A stretch of 64,000 bases of DNA from Adineta steineri (Eukaryota > Rotifera > Eurotatoria > Adinetida > Adinetidae). The stretch covers positions 90,027-154,026 of the forward strand of contig CAJNOI010000159.1 in the NCBI GenBank assembly GCA_905250115.1. The letters are read 5' to 3'. The position numbers were made by a program, and so were the translations under genes. Below the pieces are notes generated by a model. It was given only the letters and a program-made list of their open reading frames with translations, did no database searches and was not told the DNA's origin. This document shows, in pieces, positions 35,475 through 44,971 of this stretch (the stretch's first letter is position 1; every line of letters starts with the position of its first letter).

Positions 35475-37411
35475 TTAGTAGAAATTTCCATGAAGTGAAA
35501 ATGGTATTGGTGCCGGTAGATAGGCTCTAGTTATTTCTTTGAAAGTAATTCCATCTAATAAGAGTATAAATGATTTGTTTGTTTGTTGTTCGAAAATAAT
35601 AGTTAGAACAATTCCATCATCTTCTTCGGTTGACTCTGGTTTGGGAGCAAAAACTGGTTCACAAGGAGATGTACATGATTCTTGCCAAAAGCCACATATT
35701 TGACGCGTTTGCATATCAATTTTGACTAATGCATCCATCATATAATTTGGAGGACCTCGAACTGCATAAACATAACGATAGAATTGTCCTATATAACGAG
35801 AATTTATTCTAGGAAATTCAATTTGTACCGGAACAAGACTATTCATATGACTAATTGGATGCGCTATTTGTTGACCTTTAGGTAATTGTTGAAGATTTTT
35901 ATAAGGTTCTGAGCATTGTTTCGTATCTAAATTGAGATGAAATCGTCTAACATAACCAAAACCAGATGGAAAGAGATTTTGACGAACTTTATTTAAATAA
36001 AATTCATCAACAATTCGATTATCATCATAAGTACACATATCAATTACAATTTCATTTCCATTATTTTCATTTATTTGATAAGCATTTATATGGTGAAATG
36101 TAAAAAATGCTGGACCTGCTATACGTGCTACTTCTTCACCATTGTCTAAACGAATGATTCGAAAATATGTTGGTAGAGAAGGATTCCATTTAAACATATT
36201 TGTTACTACATCACCGGTAAGTATTGTTCGAATTGTATTAAATAAAGAAAAATGTGAAGGAATCTCTGATAAAATCAAATAATCTTCACTAATTGATGCA
36301 CTATGCATATAAGAAGCAGAATCAGTGTAATAGTAACGAAAGGTTTTTGTGTTTGATCTGATTAGTTGATTATATCTTTTACCACGTTTATTCATATTGT
36401 TATTTATTAAAATAAATCTACCTTCATCAACATTTTCATCATCATCATCATTATCATCAATATTATTATGTTCATCTTTGTCTATATTGAAAATAAAAGT
36501 ATAAGATTAATTTTAGATAATAATTTCAAATGATCTATTTTTCATGAAACGAAAAGTTATTGTAGTATTAGTTCTAGTTCATTTTTTTTCAGGTATATTT
36601 TATAATCGTAAAAGTTCGAGAAATTGAACGCTGTTGGAATAGGACAAAAGTACTATATTCAAATAAGAAGAGATTATGAATATAACATACCAGTTTTGTT
36701 CAACTTTGTATTATCACTAGAATGATTTATATCATCATCAGATATGAATAAAACATCTAACCATTGTCCATGTAATAGTGATATTCTTGTAGCGTAGCTT
36801 ACAGTCATTTTTCTTTTTGAGTCGTACATTACATGAGATGCAGTTAATGTCAAAATTTCTGTTGGTATTGGTTTTGTAAATGGTAGCGAAGTTAGAGATG
36901 CAACTGTTTCTAATGTTTTTTCATCGATTACATAACCTACGACGATTTCTGTTAGAGCTAATAATTCATTATTTACTCGTTGAATAGTTACAACAGTATT
37001 ATCAGAATATGTTTCTGGATTAAGTGGTGAAAATAACAATTGAAATCGACCAAATAAACTTTTGCAGGGATCAGTAGCAAATTGTCTTGTAACGAGACAT
37101 CCACGTTTCAATGATTCTTTATATGTACGAGATTTAATAAAACGACTTTGAAAATAAATTGTATTCTTTTCTCCATCGATATCATATTTATTTATACATG
37201 CAAATCCATCGAATGGATGATTAACACTGGCATCAGGATTATTGTTCAATTCAAATTGTCCAGGACCATTGCGATATAAACAACCTTTAAACCATGAAGG
37301 TAATTTAGTATTCACGTTCAATTTTACTGGATCATTGAATTCTTGTGCACTGCTGAAAAGAGATGCATTATCCCATTTCTCTTGATTGCAACTTGGGAAT
37401 GATTGAGCCAT
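35475..37411 (-). CDS. Carotenoid cleavage oxygenase (BCO/RPE65/ninaB family)
   Basis: Two exons (37411-36691 and 36481-35475) give about 575 residues, the usual family length. The N-terminal part has LPSWFKGCLYRNGPGQFE, the family signature. All four iron-ligand histidines can be placed: in TASHVMYD, SYMHSASISEDYL, TFHHINAYQ, and near the C-terminus IPFSLHGNF. A Glu of the second shell is likely in ILSEIP. The protein is a non-haem iron dioxygenase, expected to cleave carotenoids to retinal or apocarotenals. An Asp/Glu-rich insert (residues about 243-262, HNNIDDNDDDDENVDE) follows the splice junction and is not typical. Translation starts at MAQSFPSC; a splice acceptor at 37441 suggests a non-coding or short upstream exon. 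Confidence 0.9.
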
Positions 37412-37955
37412 ACGTTTTTTCGACAATACTTTACGAATCTAGAAAAAAGAAATAACCATTTTGTATCTAGACATGTGCCGAGCCCCATCTAATTGAAAAA
37501 TTTTAAAAATGTGTTAGAAAATCTGAATTCTTTTTATTAAACGAAAAAACACATTTTTCTTGCGTTATCTCTATATATTTTAACTAAGTGTCACATGGGA
37601 CATATTTACACATACACCATTTGAAACAGATATCTCTTTCTTGCAGAATGAAATGCAAAGAAAGATAAGTAATATTTCTATTTCTTTTCAAACAAACAAT
37701 AATATTACGATACGAATAATACGTTCCTATTTATAATAGACAAAAAGTAATATGTTGAAGTGATGATAATATACATCTATCATGCTTCATTGGTTGTAAT
37801 GATTGTGCGAACTCTTCAAATGAATTAATAGCTAATTCTATCGAACTAGATTCAAATGTAATCTTATAAAGCAAACTACATAGAAAATATTTTGTTTCTA
37901 AAACTCATTTAGTGACTTCTTTCTTCATTTATGGTGAAAGCTATCTAGCCTATCT

Positions 37956-38010
37956 TGAGGGTGTGGGTGTGAGTAAAAAGAAGAGACGGCCACACCCACA
38001 CCCACACCCT
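37956..38010. repeat. Telomere-like hairpin
   Basis: G-arm GAGGGTGTGGGTGTGAG, a short loop (about 18 nt), and a C-arm of three CCCACA units. One of the best-paired copies. Confidence 0.8.
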
Positions 38011-38113
38011 ATAAGCTATCGAACCATTTCATCTGTTTACGACAAATATACATTATTTTCGAAAGAATGTATTCATAGTAGATACGCTTGAACAAGCAAG
38101 AGCAACTTGCACG

Positions 38114-38456
38114 GTATGGGTGTCGTCTCCCTTACTTCCATTCCCACACCCACCCTCAAAAAGTGAGAATTCATCTACCTGAAACAATGAGAGAAAAGAT
38201 TCATGCCTATTGTGATGTTGGAAAAAAGAAATACAAACAAGCGAAGTAAAAATTTCGGCGAAAAGATTGTATTTCTGCTGCTTTCGGATCCATTCTCATT
38301 CTGAGAATTTGAAGATCAAAATAAAAAGCAATGAAACACCGATGACAGGGTGCGGGTGCCGGCGCCTGTGTGGGTGTGGCTAAGAATAAGGAGAACACCC
38401 ACACCTACACCCACACCCACACCCACACCCTCACTCATCCACCCACACCCAGCCAC
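38114..38456. repeat. Composite hairpin-bounded repeat module, copy 3
   Basis: Same order of blocks as the copies at 29309 and 33443. The closing C-arm (38397-38430) is the longest near-perfect CCCACA run in the window and continues with degenerate CACCCACCC units to 38456. Confidence 0.85.
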
Positions 38457-38495
38457 AGCCGCACAAACGCCCTCGTGTTTTATTTTAACGAAGAT

Positions 38496-38718
38496 TATGT
38501 CAAAAGAAAATTTTGTTTTTTTGTGTAGTAGTTATGGCTGTCAGACGAACGATACAAATTGTAAGTAGGAATTATTTCTTACCAGAAAGGAAAAAATTCT
38601 CTCGTTAAAAACAGAAAGAGACTACGTATCGAATAGCGTTTGTGAGTCATTTGTTATTTTTGTTTCATAGTAACTTAAATAAACTTTTTTTTCGCGGTAA
38701 AAAGAATATTATTACCGA
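38496..38718 (+). repeat. Inverted duplication, arm A
   Basis: This sequence recurs in reverse complement at 44072-44310. Landmarks are GAAAATTTTGTTTTTTTGTG, TATGGCTGTCAGACGAACG, a GTAAGT-like donor, TTTCTTACCAGAAAGG and TTTTTTTTCGCGGTAAAAAG. In both arms a short frame reads ENFVFLCSSYGCQTNDTNCK up to the donor, so it may derive from an exon. Confidence 0.8.
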
Positions 38719-38981
38719 GTTTGTTGATTTATATGTTTGGTATTATTATAAAAGTTGTATCGATTTCTTTTGATTTTATATTATAAAATACAAAATTTCA
38801 ATCAATTTTTTATTCAGAAAAACATTGGCAAGTTGCTTTTAATAGAACGACGTATGTTTTGATCTTCAGAGTGGAACTGACATTATTAGTGTTTTAGATT
38901 TTCCTAGATGTGATTTTAAAAGTGATTGCCTCATTTTATTATCTGAAAATATTATTTCTGTTTAGACACTTTCCAAAAGTA

Positions 38982-41214
38982 ATGTCGAGCCCTTCACGAC
39001 CAACGACGTATGTCCTTCAAGTTTTATATTATTCATTCATTTTATAATGTTTTCTTTCTTAAAGACCATATATTAGTCTTGATGATGAACATACAAAGAA
39101 TTTTTTCACAAGAGATCGTATACAAAAGCATTTACGAAGAGCAGGCCTAGTAAGTTCAATAGTTAGAAAGAGAATGAAATTATATTTTTTTTATAGCTGA
39201 ATCGAAACGGACAAATCCTAACTGAAGCCGAATATCAAAGTAAACAAAAAGATGTGGTTATTGGACGTGAAAATCGAAAGAAAATCGATGATGCAATTAC
39301 TGAAGTGTATGTAAAATTTATAGTTGTATGTATCAATGAACAAGTTCTTCATCTTTTTTATAGTCTTAACGATATGGCTAGAGAACATTGGGCTCATGCA
39401 CGTGATTATACAGAAGATTTAGAGAAAAAGCTAAGACAGCAATTTCGACGAATAGAAGTATCGCTTTTTATCATAAATAATTATTTTATTTTATCTATAT
39501 AGCTACAATTTCGTCGACGTACTCAACCAATTACTATTCGACATACTTATGATGGCCGAACTCAAGTAGTCAGTACTATCTGAAACATATGCAAGTTTCA
39601 ATCATCATATTTATTTTTTTTGCCATAGGATCCAATTGACCTAGCAGCTAATAATCATTCCAATGTCACAGACAACTTAGCTGAACCATCTAACTCGTAA
39701 GCACATTGTATTTAAAGAAGAAAAAATTTGTCTCGGTTTGTAGAGCAACATTACCTCGAATTTCCACTCCTGACTCTCGACGACGACGAACTTCTCAAAC
39801 GTCTAATATTCAATCATCAACTGCACTTGACAGTATTCGACAACAACTCGATGAACTTAAAAAAAGATTATCAATTTTTGAGCAAAAACTGGATAAAAAT
39901 TCGAACACGAATGAAGCCGATGGTCGTCTTTCAAAAATTGAACAATTATTGGTCAGTTTCGAAGAACAACAAACAATATTGGATAGAAAATATGTAGACG
40001 AAAAGCAACGTATAGATGAACTTTATCGTCAATTTCAATCATTGAATGGCCCAACAAAATTCTCTGAAATAGATAAGGAACACACAGAACATTTGACTCA
40101 AACATCGACTGTTATCAGAGAATTACTTGATCGTATTTTAAATCTAGAAACATCTTTTCGTAATTTACCAAGTGGATTGTCACACGATGCAATCAATCAA
40201 AAAAGCACTGCAAATGAAAATAAGATTACTGACAGAGAACATGCTTTTGAAAGCTTAATTCGTGATATTGATGAGAAAATGAAGAGAATGGAAATACAAT
40301 TTACTCAACGACTAACAACATTAGAAGGACGTCCAGTTTCTCTTACTCGTACTGATGTTGAGCAGTTAATTCAAAATGAAATACAAAAGTTAAAACAAAC
40401 CCAATCAAATGATAATGAAAGGCAAGATTTAGCACGTGAAGCAATGATTAAAATTAATGAGTTACAAGATCAGTTGATCGTATTAACTCGATCAACTGAA
40501 AATTACATTACTAAACATACTGTTGAAGAACTCATTAATCGTGCAAAGTTTAGCAAAGAACCAATACCACAAACGGACACTAAATTTGAGCAACGTCTCA
40601 ATGATCTTGAGCGTCGATTAAGTATTTTTCCTTCACCACCTAATCTTGGTTCAATTGAAGAACGTCTTACTCGACTTGAAAATCGTCCACATCACATTAA
40701 TCATCAGCAAACGCCAGCGCAACAAGATAAACCTATAGAGAATTTGGAAAAGATTCAATCACTTCAGAAACAAATTACTGAATTAAATGAACGAAAACTG
40801 GACCAACAACAAGTTTCCCAAATGCTTGCCGACATTGAACAAAGATTACAACAACAATTTCAAAACCTTGCGGATAAAATGACTAGCCTCCTTAAAACCA
40901 AACCAGATCATCAAATAGTCCATCAACTTATTCAAGAAAGCGAAGCACGTGAAAATCAAAATATCAATACATTACAACAATCCGTCAATGAGAATCAACG
41001 TGCCTTAAGAAAAATACAAGATTATTTAAGTAGTTTTAATCCTAGTTTAAATCAACAACCAACAACAACGCCAACACCACAATTAGAAAATAAACTCGAT
41101 TCTAAGAAAGATTCGGTTACTGATGTACTAAACTCAAAAGAACTTCAGGCAATTATGCCATTTATTGAATTTTTACCAACATTTGATATATTTGATGAAA
41201 ATGAATGGAATTAA
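38982..41214 (+). CDS. ERICH3-like N-terminal domain plus long coiled coil
   Basis: Seven exons (38982-39007, 39065-39149, 39197-39306, 39364-39457, 39503-39565, 39629-39696, 39744-41214) give about 638 residues. The first part contains RDRIQKHLRRAGLLNRNGQI followed by LTEAEYQSKQ, close to the N-terminal signature of glutamate-rich protein 3 (HLxRxGLIxRxGxIxSExEY), a ciliary protein. The large last exon is a heptad-rich, charged coiled coil (SIRQQLDELKKRLSIFEQKL and similar repeats) ending FLPTFDIFDENEWN. A structural role in cilia or the cytoskeleton is inferred. Its stop codon lies only 45 nt from the stop of the convergent TPR gene, leaving almost no room for separate 3' UTRs. Confidence 0.7.
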
Positions 41215-41259
41215 ACTTATTCTTTATTTTTCTCTTTATGAAAATAAATTTATGATAAA

Positions 41260-43758
41260 TCATTTGTTCATAATTATTTTAAAACCATATTTATCTAATC
41301 TTTCAGGTTCAGTTTTTAATAATGTTTCTTCTTCCATTGTTGGTTTTCGACAACCAAATTTTTCTTCATCTGTTTCATTTCGAGCTCGTATTGTTTCATC
41401 TTTAAAACAAATTGCTGGTCGTCGAAAAAAATCATATGGGTTCCAATATTCATCTTCTTTGTCATCTTTATCATTTTTAAGTTTTAATTTACTGACAAGT
41501 GCCACTGCATGAGCTACATTCATTTTAGACGGTCGACATACTGCATTAACGAACACATTTTGTATATCTGTAAGATTAGGAATATCATCCGCTGAGAGGC
41601 TTGTAAGACAAATTAAAAATAAACTAACTCCATATTCAACAACTGTTTGTATGATTGTTTGTTCAGCTTTGTTAGTAATACGGTGTTTAGTTCGGCTTAA
41701 ACAATGACCGCATCGTTTGAAACAACTAGCACATTTAGTACAACAACTTTGTTGTTGCTGATTGCTATCGGCAGCCGCAATCGTATCTTCTTCAGACTTT
41801 GTCGGAAATCTTTTAATTTGATTTTCATACATAGTAGTTAATTCTATAGCAATTTTATTAGCTGTTTCATTAAACATTGTTTGAATATCTAGACTTCCCA
41901 TATGATTTAATGTATTTTCAATTCGTGTTTCATCTAGTTTTTTAAAACCAATTTCACACAGACCAAATAATTTCTTGCCATATTCAGATCCAACAGGTGC
42001 AAATTGAGACAATTTCCCCAAAAGTTTAAATGCCCACGATACTTTGGTAAACGTGCCTTCTAATGAGTGTGAAAAAATGCCTGTACTAGCTATACGAACA
42101 CCATCGAACAAATTGCATAAACGAATGACTAAAAATTGATAAAATTCTTGCTGTGCAGGTGAATCAGTAAAACGGTTCATTGCCTTCTGTATCATTTTAG
42201 CCTTTTTCAGTTGATTTTGAGCATATTCAATGCGAATTTCATCGAAACGACATATTTGCTGTATATTTGATTTGTGACATTCATCAAGTAATGTTTTAAT
42301 TATATCAGACCAATTTCTTTTAACAACACATTCGTCAAATAAATCACTCATCCCCATAATATATTCTGCTTGATACTTAATATATTCTTCCATAATGGAT
42401 ACGGGCATATTTCCATTTGAGTATTTTTTATCAAGGCGCTGAGCCCGACACAAGCTGTTAATGAAAAGGGCAACAGAATCTTCCATCAGCGATTCCTTTG
42501 AAAGTGTACGTGCAGTTTTTATATGCCCACGTGCTGATTTATGTAATGATAACGAATCATTTGAATATGATGCTTGTTTTTGTAAATACTCAGCAATTAA
42601 TCGATGTAAATCCGCTTCTTTTAAAGTATCTTTACCTTTATTATTCTTCAACAAATCTTTTGCTTCATGTATTCTATTTTTATAATAAATATAATATTTA
42701 TGAGTAGTACCATTTTTATCCGGATAATATATTGTTTTATGATCAGATGCTAATGGTAAAGATCTTCTTTCAAGTTCCATTGCTTTATATTGATCATAAA
42801 CAGCTGCGTCATATCGACCTAATGTATAATGAAGCATACTACGTGCATAAAATACATCTGATTGATTTTTCTTAAGTTCAGTTGATTGATTGAAATCAAT
42901 TAATGCTTGATGTGAATTATCTAAAGCCATATTGGACATACCTTTACGAAATAATATTCGGTCAGTAATATTCGATGCACTTTGTGCTGAATTATCTAAT
43001 GCATGTTGAAAATCACGCAATGCTTCTTCATGTTTTTTAAGACACCCATAAGAAACACCTCGTCGAAATAGAATATGATCATTAAATGTTTGAGCTAATT
43101 TTGATTTGTTTTCATTTGGTTTCGTTAAACTATCAAATTCCCTGAAGGCATCCTGATGTTGACCTAATTCATTATATGCACAACCTTTAATAAATGGATC
43201 TTTACTTTGTGCAAGAACTATACTAAGATCTTCTTGTGCTTTAGTGTAGTTTGCGCAACAAGCATAAGCACGTTCACGATATAAATAATACAATTTTTGT
43301 TTATCTTCTTCAGTATTTGTACTAGAGTAAATGGCCTTAGTAAAATGTTCTATAGCTGATTCATATTGATTCAATGCTGCATAAATAATTCCCATTTGAA
43401 AAAGTCCTTTATGCATAAGATTCTTTAGTTTTGTATCACTTTCACATTGTTTTAAATAGTGTCGATAATCATCTAAAGCTGAATCAAATTGATTTGCTTT
43501 AATTTTTGCATAACCACGTTTATATAATACCGATAGTTCATGTTTAGGTGATAGATTAATTAAACAAATAGCTATGTTAAAATCATTAATAGCTTTTTCG
43601 TATTCACTAAGATGAATATATACACATCCGCGATAGTAAAAAGCATCTGCATTTGTTGAATCTTCAGTAATTAATGACGTAAATTCTTTTTCAGCATTTC
43701 CATATAGTTTATTTCGAGCATATTCAAGACCAGAATCGATTCGTGCGACAGTTGCCAT
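41260..43758 (-). CDS. TPR-repeat protein with cysteine-rich segment
   Basis: Intronless frame of 832 residues starting MATVARIDSGLEYARNKL. Residues about 10-330 are tetratricopeptide repeats, for example ADAFYYRGCVYIHLSEYEKA, LYKRGYAKIKANQFDSALDD, QMGIIYAALNQYESAIEHF and ILFRRGVSYGCLKKHEEALRD. Residues about 330-660 are helical without a recognised domain. Near residue 670 a cluster SCCTKCASCFKRCGHCL could bind metal or be palmitoylated, followed by a hydrophobic stretch VVEYGVSLFLICLTSL. TPR arrays mediate protein binding, often as co-chaperones. The partner is unknown. Confidence 0.8.
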   Translation of the reverse strand: MATVARIDSGLEYARNKLYGNAEKEFTSLITEDSTNADAFYYRGCVYIHLSEYEKAINDFNIAICLINLSPKHELSVLYKRGYAKIKANQFDSALDDYRHYLKQCESDTKLKNLMHKGLFQMGIIYAALNQYESAIEHFTKAIYSSTNTEEDKQKLYYLYRERAYACCANYTKAQEDLSIVLAQSKDPFIKGCAYNELGQHQDAFREFDSLTKPNENKSKLAQTFNDHILFRRGVSYGCLKKHEEALRDFQHALDNSAQSASNITDRILFRKGMSNMALDNSHQALIDFNQSTELKKNQSDVFYARSMLHYTLGRYDAAVYDQYKAMELERRSLPLASDHKTIYYPDKNGTTHKYYIYYKNRIHEAKDLLKNNKGKDTLKEADLHRLIAEYLQKQASYSNDSLSLHKSARGHIKTARTLSKESLMEDSVALFINSLCRAQRLDKKYSNGNMPVSIMEEYIKYQAEYIMGMSDLFDECVVKRNWSDIIKTLLDECHKSNIQQICRFDEIRIEYAQNQLKKAKMIQKAMNRFTDSPAQQEFYQFLVIRLCNLFDGVRIASTGIFSHSLEGTFTKVSWAFKLLGKLSQFAPVGSEYGKKLFGLCEIGFKKLDETRIENTLNHMGSLDIQTMFNETANKIAIELTTMYENQIKRFPTKSEEDTIAAADSNQQQQSCCTKCASCFKRCGHCLSRTKHRITNKAEQTIIQTVVEYGVSLFLICLTSLSADDIPNLTDIQNVFVNAVCRPSKMNVAHAVALVSKLKLKNDKDDKEDEYWNPYDFFRRPAICFKDETIRARNETDEEKFGCRKPTMEEETLLKTEPERLDKYGFKIIMNK

Positions 43759-43833
43759 CTTAGCTAAATATGTTTTGTTTCTTCCAACAAACAGAGAAAA
43801 AGAAAGTCAAAATAATTCTAAAATTTCTATATA

Positions 43834-43976
43834 CTAGGGGTGCTGGCTTAATACTAGCATTACATTAATGCATAAATGCTAACTTAACACTAACACTAAA
43901 GTAATAAATTAGTTGTCTAACTTAGTGCAAAATAATTAGCATTTTTGTAACACTAATACTAATACAGCATCCCTAG
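43834..43976. mobile_element. 143-bp MITE-like element with terminal inverted repeats
   Basis: The ends CTAGGGGTGCTG and CAGCATCCCTAG are inverted repeats with one mismatch, and TA lies on both outer sides. The interior is AT-rich with repeated CTAACACTAA and TTAGCATTT-type motifs and has no coding potential. The flanking TA could be a target duplication (Tc1/mariner-type) or just an extension of the palindrome. Confidence 0.65.
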
Positions 43977-44071
43977 TATGTACTCGAAAAAAATTCAAGC
44001 AAGAAAAGAGGGAGTAGGTGTGAGTGTAAGATAAAAACAATACGTCTACACCAACATCCATCGTCAGTCAG

Positions 44072-44310
44072 CTCGGTAATGATATTCTTTTTACCGCGAA
44101 AAAAAAGTTTATTTAAGTTACCATGAAACAAAAATAACAAATGACTCACAAACGCTATTCGATACGTATTCTCTTATTATAAAGTATTCTCTTTCTGTTT
44201 TTAACGCGAGAATTTTTTCCTTTCTGGTAAGAAATAATTCCAACTTACAATTTGTATCGTTCGTCTGACAACCATAACTACTACACAAAAAAACAAAATT
44301 TTCTTTCATC
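44072..44310 (-). repeat. Inverted duplication, arm B
   Basis: Reverse-complement copy of 38496-38718, slightly longer through a small insertion. The two arms enclose the convergent ERICH3-like and TPR gene pair. Confidence 0.8.
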
Positions 44311-44337
44311 TTTGCTTCTATACCTAAACCATCACCC

Positions 44338-44502
44338 ATCCACACTCACCCTCAAAAAGTGAGAATTCATCTACTGAAAACAAAGAAAGAAAAGATTCAT
44401 GCCTATTGCGATGTTGGAAAAAAGAAATACGATGAAGTGAAAGAGGATGTGGGTGTGGGTGTGGGTATGGAAGCCAAAAAGATCACACCCACACCCTCAC
44501 CC
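44338..44502. repeat. Partial repeat module ending in telomere-like hairpin
   Basis: Begins with the module blocks GTGAGAATTCATCTAC, GATTCATGCCTATTG and ATGTTGGAAAAAAGAAATAC, then jumps directly to a hairpin (44445-44502) whose loop GGAAGCCAAAAAGATCA is the reverse complement of the usual loop. The hairpin is therefore inverted relative to the others. Confidence 0.75.
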
Positions 44503-44971
44503 AAAATTTTCACTCTCTCTATATGCTGTCTTTTTTATAGATATATATATATCCATATCGTAACGTCATCTTTTTCTTTTTTAATTTATCATATATTGAA
44601 TACATACACACCAATCAACTTTTTTTTCCCTCTTCATATTGATTGGTGAGGTGTGTGTATTATGAAGAAGTACCATGCTTTCTATTTCTTTTTCTCAATA
44701 ACGTATATTGAGCGAGATATGCATATTCATTCATTTATAGTTCTCTTGATTGATTCAGTAGACATCCTTCTCATTTCATAATAAGTACGTATTTAATTTT
44801 TCGTTGCCCCTCCTTCTCAAAATAAGTCTGCTTTGATCAGAAAGATAGTCATTAAAATATACACATGAAACGCCAATTTGAGTGTATGTCTTTTATAAAC
44901 AATTTACTTTTATGTTTGACATTCATCTCTCTTCTTAGGAATACATTTGATTTAACTCAAGTTCAATAATC

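Larger units (their letters stand above)
37412..38981. other. Repeat-rich intergenic region
   Basis: Contains a hairpin (37956-38010), module copy 3 (38114-38456) and one arm of a long inverted duplication (38496-38718). No gene supported. Confidence 0.55.
43759..44971. other. Intergenic region with MITE-like element and repeat pieces
   Basis: Contains a TIR-bounded element (43834-43976), a hairpin (44009-44062), the second arm of the inverted duplication (44072-44310) and a partial module (44338-44502). No gene supported. Confidence 0.55.

Noticed and set aside
29309-38430. True internal telomere or chromosome end inside the window
   Set aside because: The runs of TGTGGG-like units are only a few units long and are always paired with an opposite arm, with ordinary genes on both sides.
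9165-38456. CRISPR-like interpretation of the recurring hairpins
   Set aside because: Copies are widely and irregularly spaced with no spacer/repeat periodicity, and the genome is eukaryotic.
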